From: an uncultured Prevotella sp.
GTDB taxonomy: Bacteria; Bacteroidota; Bacteroidia; Bacteroidales; Bacteroidaceae
Length of the DNA: 64,000 nucleotides
Assembly (NCBI GenBank): GCA_900315955.1
Contig: ONBC01000028.1
Coordinates: 1-64,000 of the forward strand
Direction: 5' to 3'
This document shows, one piece after another, positions 1-7,470 of this stretch (its first letter is position 1; every line of letters starts with the position of its first letter). The notes under the pieces are model-generated. The model made no database searches. It was not told where the DNA came from and was given only the letters and a program-made list of their open reading frames with translations. Both the position numbers and the translations under genes were made by a program.

Positions 1-97
1 TCCCGCCACCGTTGGCGAGGTCGTCGTCGGCACAAGAGGCAAGCATGCCCAGTGAGGCAAAGATGCCCAATGATAATAGGAATTTCGTTGTTTTCAT
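1..97 (-). CDS. Lipoprotein, N-terminal part only (runs off window)
   Basis: Only the first 32 codons are visible, read leftward from an ATG at 95-97. They encode a signal peptide (MKTTK, a hydrophobic core, then LASC) with a lipobox Cys at residue 22, followed by ADDD and a Gly-rich start of the mature chain. Acidic residues right after the Cys resemble the surface-export signal of Bacteroidetes lipoproteins, so an outer-membrane or surface lipoprotein is likely. It is the last visible gene of a leftward unit with two YVKP small proteins behind a putative invertible promoter. That setting suggests a fimbrillin-like or other surface protein, but the diagnostic part is outside the window. Confidence 0.7.
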   Translation of the reverse strand, partial: MKTTKFLLSLGIFASLGMLASCADDDLANGGG

Positions 98-184
98 TAT
101 CTTGTTGCTTTTATCTGTCCATTTTTAATTTGTTCATCCATTTTCCTGAATACGGAGCGTGCCGGAAATGCCGCATGGGAAATG

Positions 185-403
185 TCAATCCTCCCATTCG
201 CTCCACATATTGAACTTCTTGGCGCCGAAGATTTCCTCATCTTCGTCTTCTTTCGGTGGCTCTACGCTGATGCTTCCACCGCCGCCACCGCCGGGCTGCA
301 CGGCGGGACTGCCGGCCTGCATCTGGCCTTCGATATTCACTCTGACTACCTCGATAGTAGGCTTGACATACGCTTTTTTCTTCTTGAATTCTTTTTTGTC
401 CAT
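185..403 (-). CDS. Small YVKP-type protein (72 aa), function unknown
   Basis: Starts with a Lys-rich head (MDKKEFKKKK), then AYVKPTIEVVRVN, a run of six Gly at about residues 38-43, and an acidic tail ending in WSEWED. Short proteins with a basic head, a Y-x-K-P/IEVV segment and a low-complexity acidic tail are frequent in Bacteroidales and have no assigned function known to me. It has no signal peptide or membrane segment. The protein at 587-733 shares the AYVKP block, so the two are probably diverged duplicates. It lies 87 bases upstream of the lipoprotein start and 183 bases downstream of its paralogue. Confidence 0.7.
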   Translation of the reverse strand: MDKKEFKKKKAYVKPTIEVVRVNIEGQMQAGSPAVQPGGGGGGSISVEPPKEDEDEEIFGAKKFNMWSEWED

Positions 404-525
404 AATTCTTTTATTTTAGATGTTAATTTGCTGTCCTGCTGGGGAGATGGCTGCCTTATGGCCGATCTGGTTCATTCTTATAAGATACCATGCGATTAAG
501 TCTCTTCAGGTTACATGGGAACTGA

Positions 526-553
526 GCGGGGGATGATGCCATCTTTTCCCCGC
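526..553. other. GC-rich hairpin between the two small genes
   Basis: GCGGGG and CCCCGC pair, with an inner GATG/CATC stem, between the stop of one YVKP gene (587) and the start of the next (403). There is no T-run, so it may be an mRNA stabiliser or attenuator instead of a terminator. Confidence 0.4.
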
Positions 554-586
554 CATTTCCCAACAAGCGTCTTATGCTGGTTTGTA

Positions 587-733
587 TCAATCTTTCCAAG
601 CTCTGGAATCAACGCCCTCACATGTCTCATCCTCGCCAAGGGGCAGCTCGGCGGTAGGCAGGGGACAGTCCGCGTCCGTTTCCACTATTTTGATTTCAGG
701 TTTGACATAAGCCAATTTTCGCTTTGTTTCCAT
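587..733 (-). CDS. Small YVKP-type protein (48 aa), paralogue of the 72-aa neighbour
   Basis: ATG at 731-733 and stop TGA at 587-589 give 48 residues: METKRKL, then AYVKPEIKIVETD, then an acidic Cys-containing tail with DETCEG, ending in RAWKD. The AYVKP-(E/T)-I-x-(I/V)-V core matches the next protein downstream. A purine-rich GGGAGG lies 7 bases before the ATG, unusually good for this group and supportive of translation. It has two Cys residues (about 24 and 39) and no membrane segment. It is the first gene of the leftward unit, so a promoter brought in by inversion of 776/811-1132 would reach it first. Function unknown. Confidence 0.65.
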   Translation of the reverse strand: METKRKLAYVKPEIKIVETDADCPLPTAELPLGEDETCEGVDSRAWKD

Positions 734-760
734 CGACGTTCCTCCCTAAAATAATGTGTA

Positions 761-775
761 CCTCTTGGTAAGAGG
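761..775 (+). repeat. Recombination-site repeat, copy 1
   Basis: CCTCTTGGTAAGAGG, a near-palindrome with 6-bp arms around GGT. It is in the same orientation as copy 2 and inverted relative to copy 3. Copies 1 and 3 agree over 18 bases (A before and TG after the core), so 1x3 may be the preferred pair. Confidence 0.75.
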
Positions 776-795
776 TGTGAAAGGTGAGGGCAAAT

Positions 796-810
796 CCTCT
801 TGGTAAGAGG
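796..810 (+). repeat. Recombination-site repeat, copy 2
   Basis: Identical 15-bp core CCTCTTGGTAAGAGG, 35 bases after copy 1. It is a direct repeat of copy 1 and an inverted repeat of copy 3 (1133-1147). Flanks differ from the other copies. Confidence 0.75.
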
Positions 811-1132
811 GTATAATGGGTGGTGCAAAAAGCCGTATATAAGCACAGCACGGCAATTTGCAGGTCAGGAATTCAGTAAGGAATATAAGGAAAACATGTC
901 GAGGCAGACTCGATAAAGCACGGATGCAGCAATCCGCAATGCAGATTGTTTTTACAGGGCGCGGTTGGCAGTTGGGCGGACAACCATGCTCTGTAAAAAA
1001 CCGTATCCCCAAATGAGGATTTATGCCCGGTTTGCCTGCCCAATGTTAATAAAAAGAAAAAATAATCCGCTAAATATTAGGAAGTTTGAAATAAAAGACC
1101 TAAATTTGCAGTCGATTATATATTCTATTCCA
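811..1132. other. Putative invertible promoter segment
   Basis: About 320 bases between inverted copies of a 15-bp repeat, with no convincing gene. Near its right end is a rightward TAAATTTG promoter box (1101-1108). No leftward equivalent (CAAAnnTA on this strand) was found in the segment. Inversion would aim the promoter at the small-protein/lipoprotein unit ending at 1. A tyrosine recombinase gene abuts it. Inversion is inferred, not observed. Confidence 0.6.
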
Positions 1133-2146
1133 CCTCTTACCAAGAGGTGGTGTCAAAATTTCCAGCAGCAGTTTCTTATTGGCCCTTGCCACCTGTCGGT
1201 CGTCTATGCCTCGGATATAGATGAGTGTGGTGTGGGTGTCGCTGTGTCCCAACGCTTGGGAAATGACGGGCAGGGCCACATTGTGGCGATAGGCCATGCT
1301 CGCCCACGAGTGGCGAGGCACATAGGATGAGAGGTGTGCCTTGATACCCGCTTTTTGTGCAAGTGTTTGCAAGGCACGGTTGTAGCTGCGCAGGGCCGTG
1401 GAATAACGGCGGGACTGAAGACATTTGCCGACGGCCTTGTGGAGTATGGGGAAAAGGTAGTCGCTGTCCTCACGGGCGTATCGGTCGAGGATGTCCTGCA
1501 TGAGGCCTTCTATCTTCACCCGCACCTGACGGCCCGTCTTACGACGGCAGTAAGTGAGCATACCCTCCTTGATTTGGCCGCGCCGTAGCTGCGCCATGTC
1601 GGCAAAGGGCATGCCCATAGCACAGAAGGAGAAGATGAACAGGTCGCGGGTCAGGGCCAGCCGGGAACCCGCGGGCAGTTCGGCGGCGTGCAGCCTGCGG
1701 ATGTCTGCCGCGCCGATGCTCCGCTTCACGGTGCGGTCGTTACCCGTGAAGGCGTTTCGGAACGGCTTGCGGTCCTTCACCAGCCGGTGTTGGGCCGCCT
1801 TGTTGTAGATGGCACGGAGCGAGCGCAGGTAGCACGACGAGGTGTTGGGGCATACGCCCTGCTCGCGCAGCCACCGCTCGTATCGGGCCACAAGGTGGCA
1901 GTCGATGCCCGACAGCGGCATGTCCTTCCCGCCACCAAAGTGGATGAACGACCGCACGGCAGTGTGGTAATTCTCCACCGTGGAGGCACTCATACCCCGT
2001 GAGGCGGTGGGGAGGAAGGAGGAGAAGGTCGTCTGTTTCTTCCTGTCCTGTCTTTCCGTTTTCTGTTCTCTCTTCAGAACTCTGCCTGTGGGCAGAATGT
2101 GGTTTCCAGCTTTTCCAAAGAATGAAAGCATCTTCCTGATTATCAT
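1100..2146 (-). CDS. Tyrosine recombinase / site-specific integrase
   Basis: 348 residues. An N-terminal SAM-like core-binding domain (about 45-130) precedes the catalytic domain (about 145-330). Visible catalytic elements are Lys203 (RRKTGR), Arg278-His279 (YVPRHSW), His301 (ALGHSD) and Tyr310 (LIYIRG). The position where related Bacteroidetes integrases often have the first catalytic Arg reads AMGMPFADM (176-184), with Met; other residues may serve, as reported for IntDOT-type enzymes. Codons 334-338 (PLGKR) are exactly the inverted repeat copy 1133-1147, so an inversion would replace residues 339-348 with a short alternative tail. The neighbourhood suggests a DNA invertase for phase variation, not a mobile-element integrase. 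Confidence 0.9.
   Translation of the reverse strand: MIIRKMLSFFGKAGNHILPTGRVLKREQKTERQDRKKQTTFSSFLPTASRGMSASTVENYHTAVRSFIHFGGGKDMPLSGIDCHLVARYERWLREQGVCPNTSSCYLRSLRAIYNKAAQHRLVKDRKPFRNAFTGNDRTVKRSIGAADIRRLHAAELPAGSRLALTRDLFIFSFCAMGMPFADMAQLRRGQIKEGMLTYCRRKTGRQVRVKIEGLMQDILDRYAREDSDYLFPILHKAVGKCLQSRRYSTALRSYNRALQTLAQKAGIKAHLSSYVPRHSWASMAYRHNVALPVISQALGHSDTHTTLIYIRGIDDRQVARANKKLLLEILTPPLGKRWNRIYNRLQI
1101..1108 (+). promoter_or_regulatory. TAnnTTTG promoter box inside the invertible segment
   Basis: TAAATTTG followed by CA, the form seen at other promoters here. A TTTG lies at 1085-1088 but the 12-base gap is shorter than the usual 19-21, so the -33 element is weak. In the present orientation it fires into the antisense strand of the recombinase gene. 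Confidence 0.5.
1133..1147 (-). repeat. Recombination-site repeat, copy 3 (inverted), inside the recombinase gene
   Basis: Reads CCTCTTACCAAGAGG on this strand, the reverse complement of copies 1 and 2. It is in frame with the recombinase and encodes PLGKR. Confidence 0.75.
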
Positions 2147-2187
2147 AACTTAATTGATTTTGGTTTACATTTATGCAATCAAGATAA

Positions 2188-2195
2188 CAAACTTA
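2188..2195 (-). promoter_or_regulatory. Promoter box of the recombinase gene
   Basis: TAAGTTTG on the minus strand, about 42 bases before the recombinase ATG and divergent from TATCTTTG at 2209-2216. Confidence 0.45.
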
Positions 2196-2208
2196 TCGCC
2201 TTTTTCAT

Positions 2209-2216
2209 TATCTTTG
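2209..2216 (+). promoter_or_regulatory. Promoter box upstream of the Abi_2-like remnant
   Basis: TATCTTTG followed by CA, 23 bases before the ATG at 2239. Confidence 0.5.
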
Positions 2217-2238
2217 CAGGGAATTATTGGGAAACAGG

Positions 2239-2388
2239 ATGGAAACATATCATGAATTGCCATTGACATTCAGCAAACAGGTGGAGCTTCTCAGGGAGAG
2301 GAAACTCGATACACCCTATCCTGCAAGAACGGAAAGGCATCTTGCAAATATCAGCTATTACCGACTCAGGTGCAGAATAAAGGAATAA
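2239..2388 (+). pseudogene. Truncated Abi_2/AbiD-F family protein, N-terminal remnant
   Basis: A 49-codon frame: LTFSKQVELLRERKL, then an ISYYRL block and a stop soon after. Abi_2-family (abortive-infection) proteins typically open with an LT-x-x-x-Q-(I/V)-x-LL-x-x-R-G segment and an HISYYRL motif, and are normally about 300 residues. Here the reading breaks just after YYRL and no continuation is seen before the next gene. I infer a deletion remnant that kept its promoter (2209-2216) and start. It sits beside the recombinase, consistent with a variable locus. Confidence 0.6.
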
Positions 2389-2440
2389 GAAAGGCTCACT
2401 TTTTGATGTAAAATCATTTCTTTTTGTCTTAGTTTATTCG

Positions 2441-2448
2441 TAACTTTG
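2441..2448 (+). promoter_or_regulatory. Promoter box of the activase gene
   Basis: TAACTTTG followed by CA, 36 bases before the ATG at 2484. TTTG at 2423-2426 is a close-spaced -33 candidate. Confidence 0.6.
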
Positions 2449-2483
2449 CAGTGCGCTCGTAGAGAAAAAGAGAAGGATTTACA

Positions 2484-5400
2484 ATGAAGAACTTTTACAG
2501 AATAGGTCTTGATGTTGGGTCAACAACTGCGAAAGTTGCCGTCCTCGACCCAGACGACAAGCTCGTTTACTCGCGTTATGAACGCCATAACGCCAAGGTA
2601 AAAGAGCTTGTCGGTTCTTATTTTAGAGAGATTGCACAGAAGTTTCCCCACGTGCGTGTGGGACTCTGCGTTACGGGTTCCGTAGGTATGTCTACGGCCG
2701 AGGATCTCAATGCTGAGTTTGTGCAGGAGGTTGTGGCTGCGACGGTGTTTGCACGCGAGCGTTATCCGGAAGCAAAGGCACTGATAGATATCGGCGGCGA
2801 GGATGCCAAGGTGGTGTTCTTCAATGGGAAGGCTACAGAACTACGTATGAACGGCAACTGTGCGGGAGGCACAGGTGCTTTCATCGATCAGATGTCGGTG
2901 CTCATGGGCTGTGACAATCAGAAAATGAACGACCTTGCCCTGCAGTCGACTCACCTCTATCCCATGGCAGCGCGCTGCGGTGTGTTCGCCAAGACAGATA
3001 TCCAGAACCTCATGTCCCGCAACCTTCCCGAGACAGATATAGCGGCCAGCATCTTCCACAGCATCGCTGTACAGACTGTCACGACGCTGAGCCACGGGTG
3101 CGACTTCTCCGCTCCCATCCTTCTCTGTGGAGGTCCGCTCACGTTCCTTCCTGCTTTGCAAAAAGCTTTCTCCGATTACCTCAACATGCCCCTCTCCGAC
3201 TTCATTGTACTCAAGGAAGGAAACCTCATACCGGCACTTGGATGCGCGCTGAGAGCAGGCTCCACAAGTGACAGTCAGACGGCGATAGATGTGGATGATT
3301 TGGTAAAAGCCATCTCGACACAACGTCCCGCCTTGAAGTCTGCATTAACCCCAAATTCTTCCAAAGCTATTTCAAACTCTAAAGCTACGGAAGAAGAACT
3401 TGACCCATTATTCAGATCTGATGATGAACACCGGAAGTGGTTGAGTTCCAAGGATAAGTATGCCACTCAGGTCTTCCCGATGCACGCTGGTAAAGAGCAG
3501 GTCGTCATCGGAATAGACTCTGGCTCCACGACAACAAAGATTATCGCCGTGCGCGCCTTCGGAAAGGAAGCTGGGCAAATAATCTTCAAGGATTACTCCA
3601 TGAACCTCGGCAACCCCATCAAAGCCGTAAAAGACGGACTGGCAAGACTCAAGGCAAAAGCCGATGAGATGGGGACAGCGCTCTCAATAGAAGGATCCTG
3701 TTCTACGGGTTACGGTGAAGAGCTTATCAAGGCCGCTTTCAATCTTGACAGCGGAATCATAGAGACAATGGCGCATTATCGCGCCGCTGCTCACCTCATG
3801 CCTGACGTAAGCTTTATCCTCGATATCGGTGGACAAGACATGAAGGCTATCTTCGTGGAAAACGGAGCCGTGACACGTATGGAGCTCAATGAGGCTTGCT
3901 CGTCGGGCTGCGGGACCTTTATCCAGACATTTGCCAAGGGCTTAGGCTATCAGGTTGCAGACTTCGCGCAGCTCGCATGCCGCGCGGATAAGCCCTGCGA
4001 CTTAGGCACCCGCTGCACGGTCTTCATGAACTCAAAGGTTAAACAGGTGATGCGCGAAGGCGCTACCGTGGAAGATATTGCGGCCGGACTGAGCTACTCC
4101 GTTGTTCGCAACTGTCTCTACAAGGTGCTCAAGCTTCGTGGCAATGACAATCTCGGAGCACACATTGTCGTGCAGGGAGGTACAATGAAGAACGACTCCG
4201 TCGTCAGAGCATTCGAACTGCTTACCGGCAGAGAGGTAGCACGCAGCAACATGCCCGAGATGATGGGAGCCTATGGCTGCGCGCTGCACGCCATAGCACA
4301 GCTGAAGAAAGCTGTCCAACAGAATAATACACAGAGCAATGACTTGACAAGCAAAGAAAGCGCGCTCCAAGGCCACTTCATCAATGAAGGCCGCTCCATC
4401 AACGAGCTTCTCGACATGGCATCTTACGACACGCGACTTCTCAATTGTAAAGGCTGCGAGAACCATTGCTTCGTAACGATGTACAAGTTTGCGGGAGGGC
4501 GCAAGTTCTATTCCGGAAACAAATGTGAGCGCGTGTTCAACAATAAAGGAAAGAATGATGTCAAAGGCGAGAATATCTACACCTACAAATATCATCTGCT
4601 CTTCGACCGTTGCAAAGCAGTGGCTTCAAAAGACGGTGAGACAACGGCCGGCGAAGGCTCTGACAATGCTTCTCTTAATACTGAAAAGCCTGTAGTTGCC
4701 ATACCAAGGGTTCTCAACATGTATGAGGATTTTCCCTTCTGGCACACGCTTTTCACGGAAGCCGGCTTCGAGGTAATGCTCAGTTCAGAGAGCAACTTCC
4801 GAAGATATGAAGGAGCGCTGAGCACAGTGATGAGCGACAATATCTGCTTCCCCGCAAAGCTCGTACACTCGCATGTGAAGGAGCTTGACGAGCGACTGAC
4901 AGAAATGTCCGACAACGTAAGGAAGTTTATCTTCATGCCCTATGTGGTGTTTGAGCACCAAGACGATGACCGGAACATCAACAGTTATAACTGTCCTATC
5001 GTCTCAGCTTATTCAGATGTCATCCGCTCTGCCATGAACCTGCACAATGAGGTTGTGTCGCCTGTGATCAACTTCAAGGATGAGAAACTGCTCGAAAAGC
5101 AACTCGACAGTTTCCTGAAGGAATATGGCGTGAGAGCCAAGACACGCAAAGAAGCCTTCCAAGCTGCTGTAAAAGCTCAGCATGAATATGTCTCGGCTAT
5201 TCATCAGAAAGCAGTGGATATCCTTGCAGACAGCAGAAAGGAGCATCGGCTCACCATCCTGCTTGCCGGCCGGCCTTATCATACCGACCCACTGATTCAG
5301 CACAAGCTCTCGGAGATGATTGCGGCGTTAGGCGTAAACGTGATTTCCGATGATATCGTGCGCGGAGACTTGAATACAGGCACGGGGGATACTTATCTCG

Positions 5401-6953
5401 TGCGTCAGTGGGCCTACATGAACCGCATCATCAAGTCGGGTCAGTGGTGCGCCGAGCAGCCAAACGATGTCCATTTCGTTCAGATGACATCCTTCGGTTG
5501 TGGCCCCGACTCATTCATCCAAGATGAGATACGCGACATCATGAAACATCATGCCAAGCCCTACACGCTCCTGAAGATTGATGACGTGAGCAATGTGGGG
5601 TCACTGAAGCTCCGCGTAAGATCTCTCATTGAGAGCCTGAACGGGAATATCAGTCACGATGCCGCGGAAGTTATTGATACAAGGCCAGCCACATCATGCG
5701 CTACAGGCTTGAAACCTCAGCAACGGAAGATTCTTGCGCCTTACTTCACAGAGTACCTCACGCCCCTTCTCCCGCCTCTCTGTAAACTCATCGGTTGGGA
5801 TGTGGAAGTATTGCCGCCAAGCGATGTGACGAGTGCTGAGCTCGGTCTCAAATATGCAAACAATGAAATTTGCTACCCTGCAACGCTGATTGTAGGAGAC
5901 TTCGTAAAAGCCCTGCGCTCCGGCAAATATGATCCCACGAAGATCTCCGCTGTCATGTCGCAAACGGGAGGCCAGTGCCGCGCCACCAACTATGCAGCGC
6001 TGATTCGCCGTGCGATGAATGCCAACGGTTTTGAGAATGTGCCTTTAATAACCTTGGGCGTTTCGACGAGCGCACAAGACGATGACGAACAGGATGGTGA
6101 GCTCGATGTGCCCTGGATGAAGATGGCTCCAATCATTGTAACCACGTTTCTCTATGGCGACACGATTTCCAAGTTATATCATGGTTCGGTGAGCCGCCTC
6201 AAGAAAGATGCTTATCTTGTGGGGGAGAAATGGAACAACAAGGCGGAGATGCTGAGGGAGAAATATCTCGCTGATGCTGCCAAGCCTATCTTGGACAATG
6301 ACCCGAAGCGCTTGATGAATCTCATCTCGAAAGCAGCCCAGGACTTTGATGAGATAACCGATGACAAGGACATTCCTGCGGTAGGAATCGTGGGTGAGAT
6401 ATTTCTGAAGTTCAATCCCTTTGCCCATCAATTCTTGGCACGCCGCATCATCGCCAAGGGTTGCGAGGTCGTCCCGCCGCTGCTTTCTCCTTTCTTCTTG
6501 CAAGAGTTTGTCAACGCGATTGTTCAGAAGCACATGGGGTTGAAGTGCAGTCATGTACCCGACTTCTTAGTGAAGAGCATCTACAGCCTCATCTGGAGAC
6601 GGGAAAAGAAGATCAATGCCATAGCCTCTAAGTTCCGCTACTTCCGTCCGTTCACGAATATTTTTGAAGACGCGAAGGAAGTGAATGGCGTGGTGTCGCT
6701 TGCCGCACAGTTCGGTGAGGGATGGCTTTTGCCGAGCGATATCATCAGCATGGTGAAACAAGGAGTGAACAATGTGGCAAGTCTTCAGCCTTTCGGATGC
6801 ATCGCCAACCATGTGGTTTCGAAAGGTATAGAGAAGAAACTGAAGAAGATGTATCCGCAGCTAAACCTCGTCTCCTTAGATTTCGACAGCGGTGTGTCGA
6901 GCGTCAACGTCACCAACCGTCTCCTGCTCTTCCTCGACAGCATAGCATCATAG
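2484..6953 (+). CDS. Giant 2-hydroxyacyl-CoA dehydratase activase (BadF/BadG/HgdC-type), 1489 aa
   Basis: Two ASKHA-type ATPase domains in tandem: the first opens with LDVGSTTAK (about 9-17), the second with GIDSGSTTTK (about 343-352). Each has a Cys-Gly-rich motif of the iron-sulfur activator family: NGNCAGGTG (Cys126) and NEACSSGCG (Cys472). A middle and C-terminal half follow, with Cys-rich LLNCKGCENHC near 655 (DUF2229-like) and a dehydratase-subunit-like region. HgdC-type activators use ATP to push an electron into a radical dehydratase. The large multi-domain form is common in Bacteroidetes and Firmicutes and its substrate is not established. No dehydratase subunits lie nearby. It is monocistronic, with its own promoter and a terminator at 6985-7026. 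Confidence 0.85.
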   Translation: MKNFYRIGLDVGSTTAKVAVLDPDDKLVYSRYERHNAKVKELVGSYFREIAQKFPHVRVGLCVTGSVGMSTAEDLNAEFVQEVVAATVFARERYPEAKALIDIGGEDAKVVFFNGKATELRMNGNCAGGTGAFIDQMSVLMGCDNQKMNDLALQSTHLYPMAARCGVFAKTDIQNLMSRNLPETDIAASIFHSIAVQTVTTLSHGCDFSAPILLCGGPLTFLPALQKAFSDYLNMPLSDFIVLKEGNLIPALGCALRAGSTSDSQTAIDVDDLVKAISTQRPALKSALTPNSSKAISNSKATEEELDPLFRSDDEHRKWLSSKDKYATQVFPMHAGKEQVVIGIDSGSTTTKIIAVRAFGKEAGQIIFKDYSMNLGNPIKAVKDGLARLKAKADEMGTALSIEGSCSTGYGEELIKAAFNLDSGIIETMAHYRAAAHLMPDVSFILDIGGQDMKAIFVENGAVTRMELNEACSSGCGTFIQTFAKGLGYQVADFAQLACRADKPCDLGTRCTVFMNSKVKQVMREGATVEDIAAGLSYSVVRNCLYKVLKLRGNDNLGAHIVVQGGTMKNDSVVRAFELLTGREVARSNMPEMMGAYGCALHAIAQLKKAVQQNNTQSNDLTSKESALQGHFINEGRSINELLDMASYDTRLLNCKGCENHCFVTMYKFAGGRKFYSGNKCERVFNNKGKNDVKGENIYTYKYHLLFDRCKAVASKDGETTAGEGSDNASLNTEKPVVAIPRVLNMYEDFPFWHTLFTEAGFEVMLSSESNFRRYEGALSTVMSDNICFPAKLVHSHVKELDERLTEMSDNVRKFIFMPYVVFEHQDDDRNINSYNCPIVSAYSDVIRSAMNLHNEVVSPVINFKDEKLLEKQLDSFLKEYGVRAKTRKEAFQAAVKAQHEYVSAIHQKAVDILADSRKEHRLTILLAGRPYHTDPLIQHKLSEMIAALGVNVISDDIVRGDLNTGTGDTYLVRQWAYMNRIIKSGQWCAEQPNDVHFVQMTSFGCGPDSFIQDEIRDIMKHHAKPYTLLKIDDVSNVGSLKLRVRSLIESLNGNISHDAAEVIDTRPATSCATGLKPQQRKILAPYFTEYLTPLLPPLCKLIGWDVEVLPPSDVTSAELGLKYANNEICYPATLIVGDFVKALRSGKYDPTKISAVMSQTGGQCRATNYAALIRRAMNANGFENVPLITLGVSTSAQDDDEQDGELDVPWMKMAPIIVTTFLYGDTISKLYHGSVSRLKKDAYLVGEKWNNKAEMLREKYLADAAKPILDNDPKRLMNLISKAAQDFDEITDDKDIPAVGIVGEIFLKFNPFAHQFLARRIIAKGCEVVPPLLSPFFLQEFVNAIVQKHMGLKCSHVPDFLVKSIYSLIWRREKKINAIASKFRYFRPFTNIFEDAKEVNGVVSLAAQFGEGWLLPSDIISMVKQGVNNVASLQPFGCIANHVVSKGIEKKLKKMYPQLNLVSLDFDSGVSSVNVTNRLLLFLDSIAS

Positions 6954-6984
6954 AATGACGCATCACCGAAGAAGAAAGACAAAA

Positions 6985-7026
6985 AAAGAACACAGAAAGC
7001 CTTTTGCAACGCTCTCTGTGTTCTTT
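6985..7026. terminator. Bidirectional terminator between activase and thioredoxin genes
   Basis: A 12-bp stem, AAAGAACACAGA with TCTGTGTTCTTT, flanked by A-rich and T-rich sequence, between two convergent genes. Confidence 0.8.
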
Positions 7027-7056
7027 CTTTCTTTTTATATATTCTTTACTAATGCT

Positions 7057-7371
7057 TTACAGCAGCTTGTCAAACTTCTCCTTGAACTTATCCTTTGCCG
7101 CAGCGCCAACAAACTTGTCGACGAGCTGACCGTTCTTAAAGAACAGGATTGTAGGAATATTGCGGACACCATACTGCATGGGGATATCCTCGTTAGCCTC
7201 GATATCGCACTTGCCCACTACGATTTTGCCTTCATACTCATTGGAGAGCTCCTCCATGATTGGGCCTACCATACGGCAGGGACCACACCACGTTGCCCAC
7301 AGGTCAACGACCAGGGGGAGATTGCCATTCTTCAGCTTTTCAAAATTATCAGCCGTTACTTCTACTGTCAT
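7057..7371 (-). CDS. trxA: Thioredoxin
   Basis: 104 residues, the usual size of a cytoplasmic thioredoxin, without signal peptide. The active site WCGPC is at residues 28-32 (redox Cys29 and Cys32), and the cis-Pro segment NIPT follows near 77. It reduces disulfides in cytoplasmic proteins using electrons from thioredoxin reductase, which is not in this window. It has its own promoter box TACTTTTG (7404-7411, minus strand) and converges on the activase gene with a shared terminator. A later-branch paralogue cannot be excluded, but length and motif fit the housekeeping TrxA. Confidence 0.93.
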   Translation of the reverse strand: MTVEVTADNFEKLKNGNLPLVVDLWATWCGPCRMVGPIMEELSNEYEGKIVVGKCDIEANEDIPMQYGVRNIPTILFFKNGQLVDKFVGAAAKDKFKEKFDKLL

Positions 7372-7403
7372 AGTTATTTTCCTTTCTTTAAATATATTTT
7401 GTG

Positions 7404-7411
7404 CAAAAGTA
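7404..7411 (-). promoter_or_regulatory. Promoter box of trxA
   Basis: TACTTTTG followed by CACA on the minus strand, 33 bases before the trxA ATG. Confidence 0.55.
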
Positions 7412-7470
7412 AGTAATTAGATTCATCTAAACAAACTTTATGCCAAAAAAGTGAGTTATCTGAAAGATTA

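Noticed and set aside
746..1012. An 88-codon frame on the minus strand in the invertible segment
   Set aside because: Cys/Pro-rich random-looking translation that crosses two copies of the recombination repeat and has no ribosome site.
7160..7420. Frames of 86 and 153 codons antisense to trxA
   Set aside because: The thioredoxin WCGPC and cis-Pro motifs on the other strand are unambiguous.
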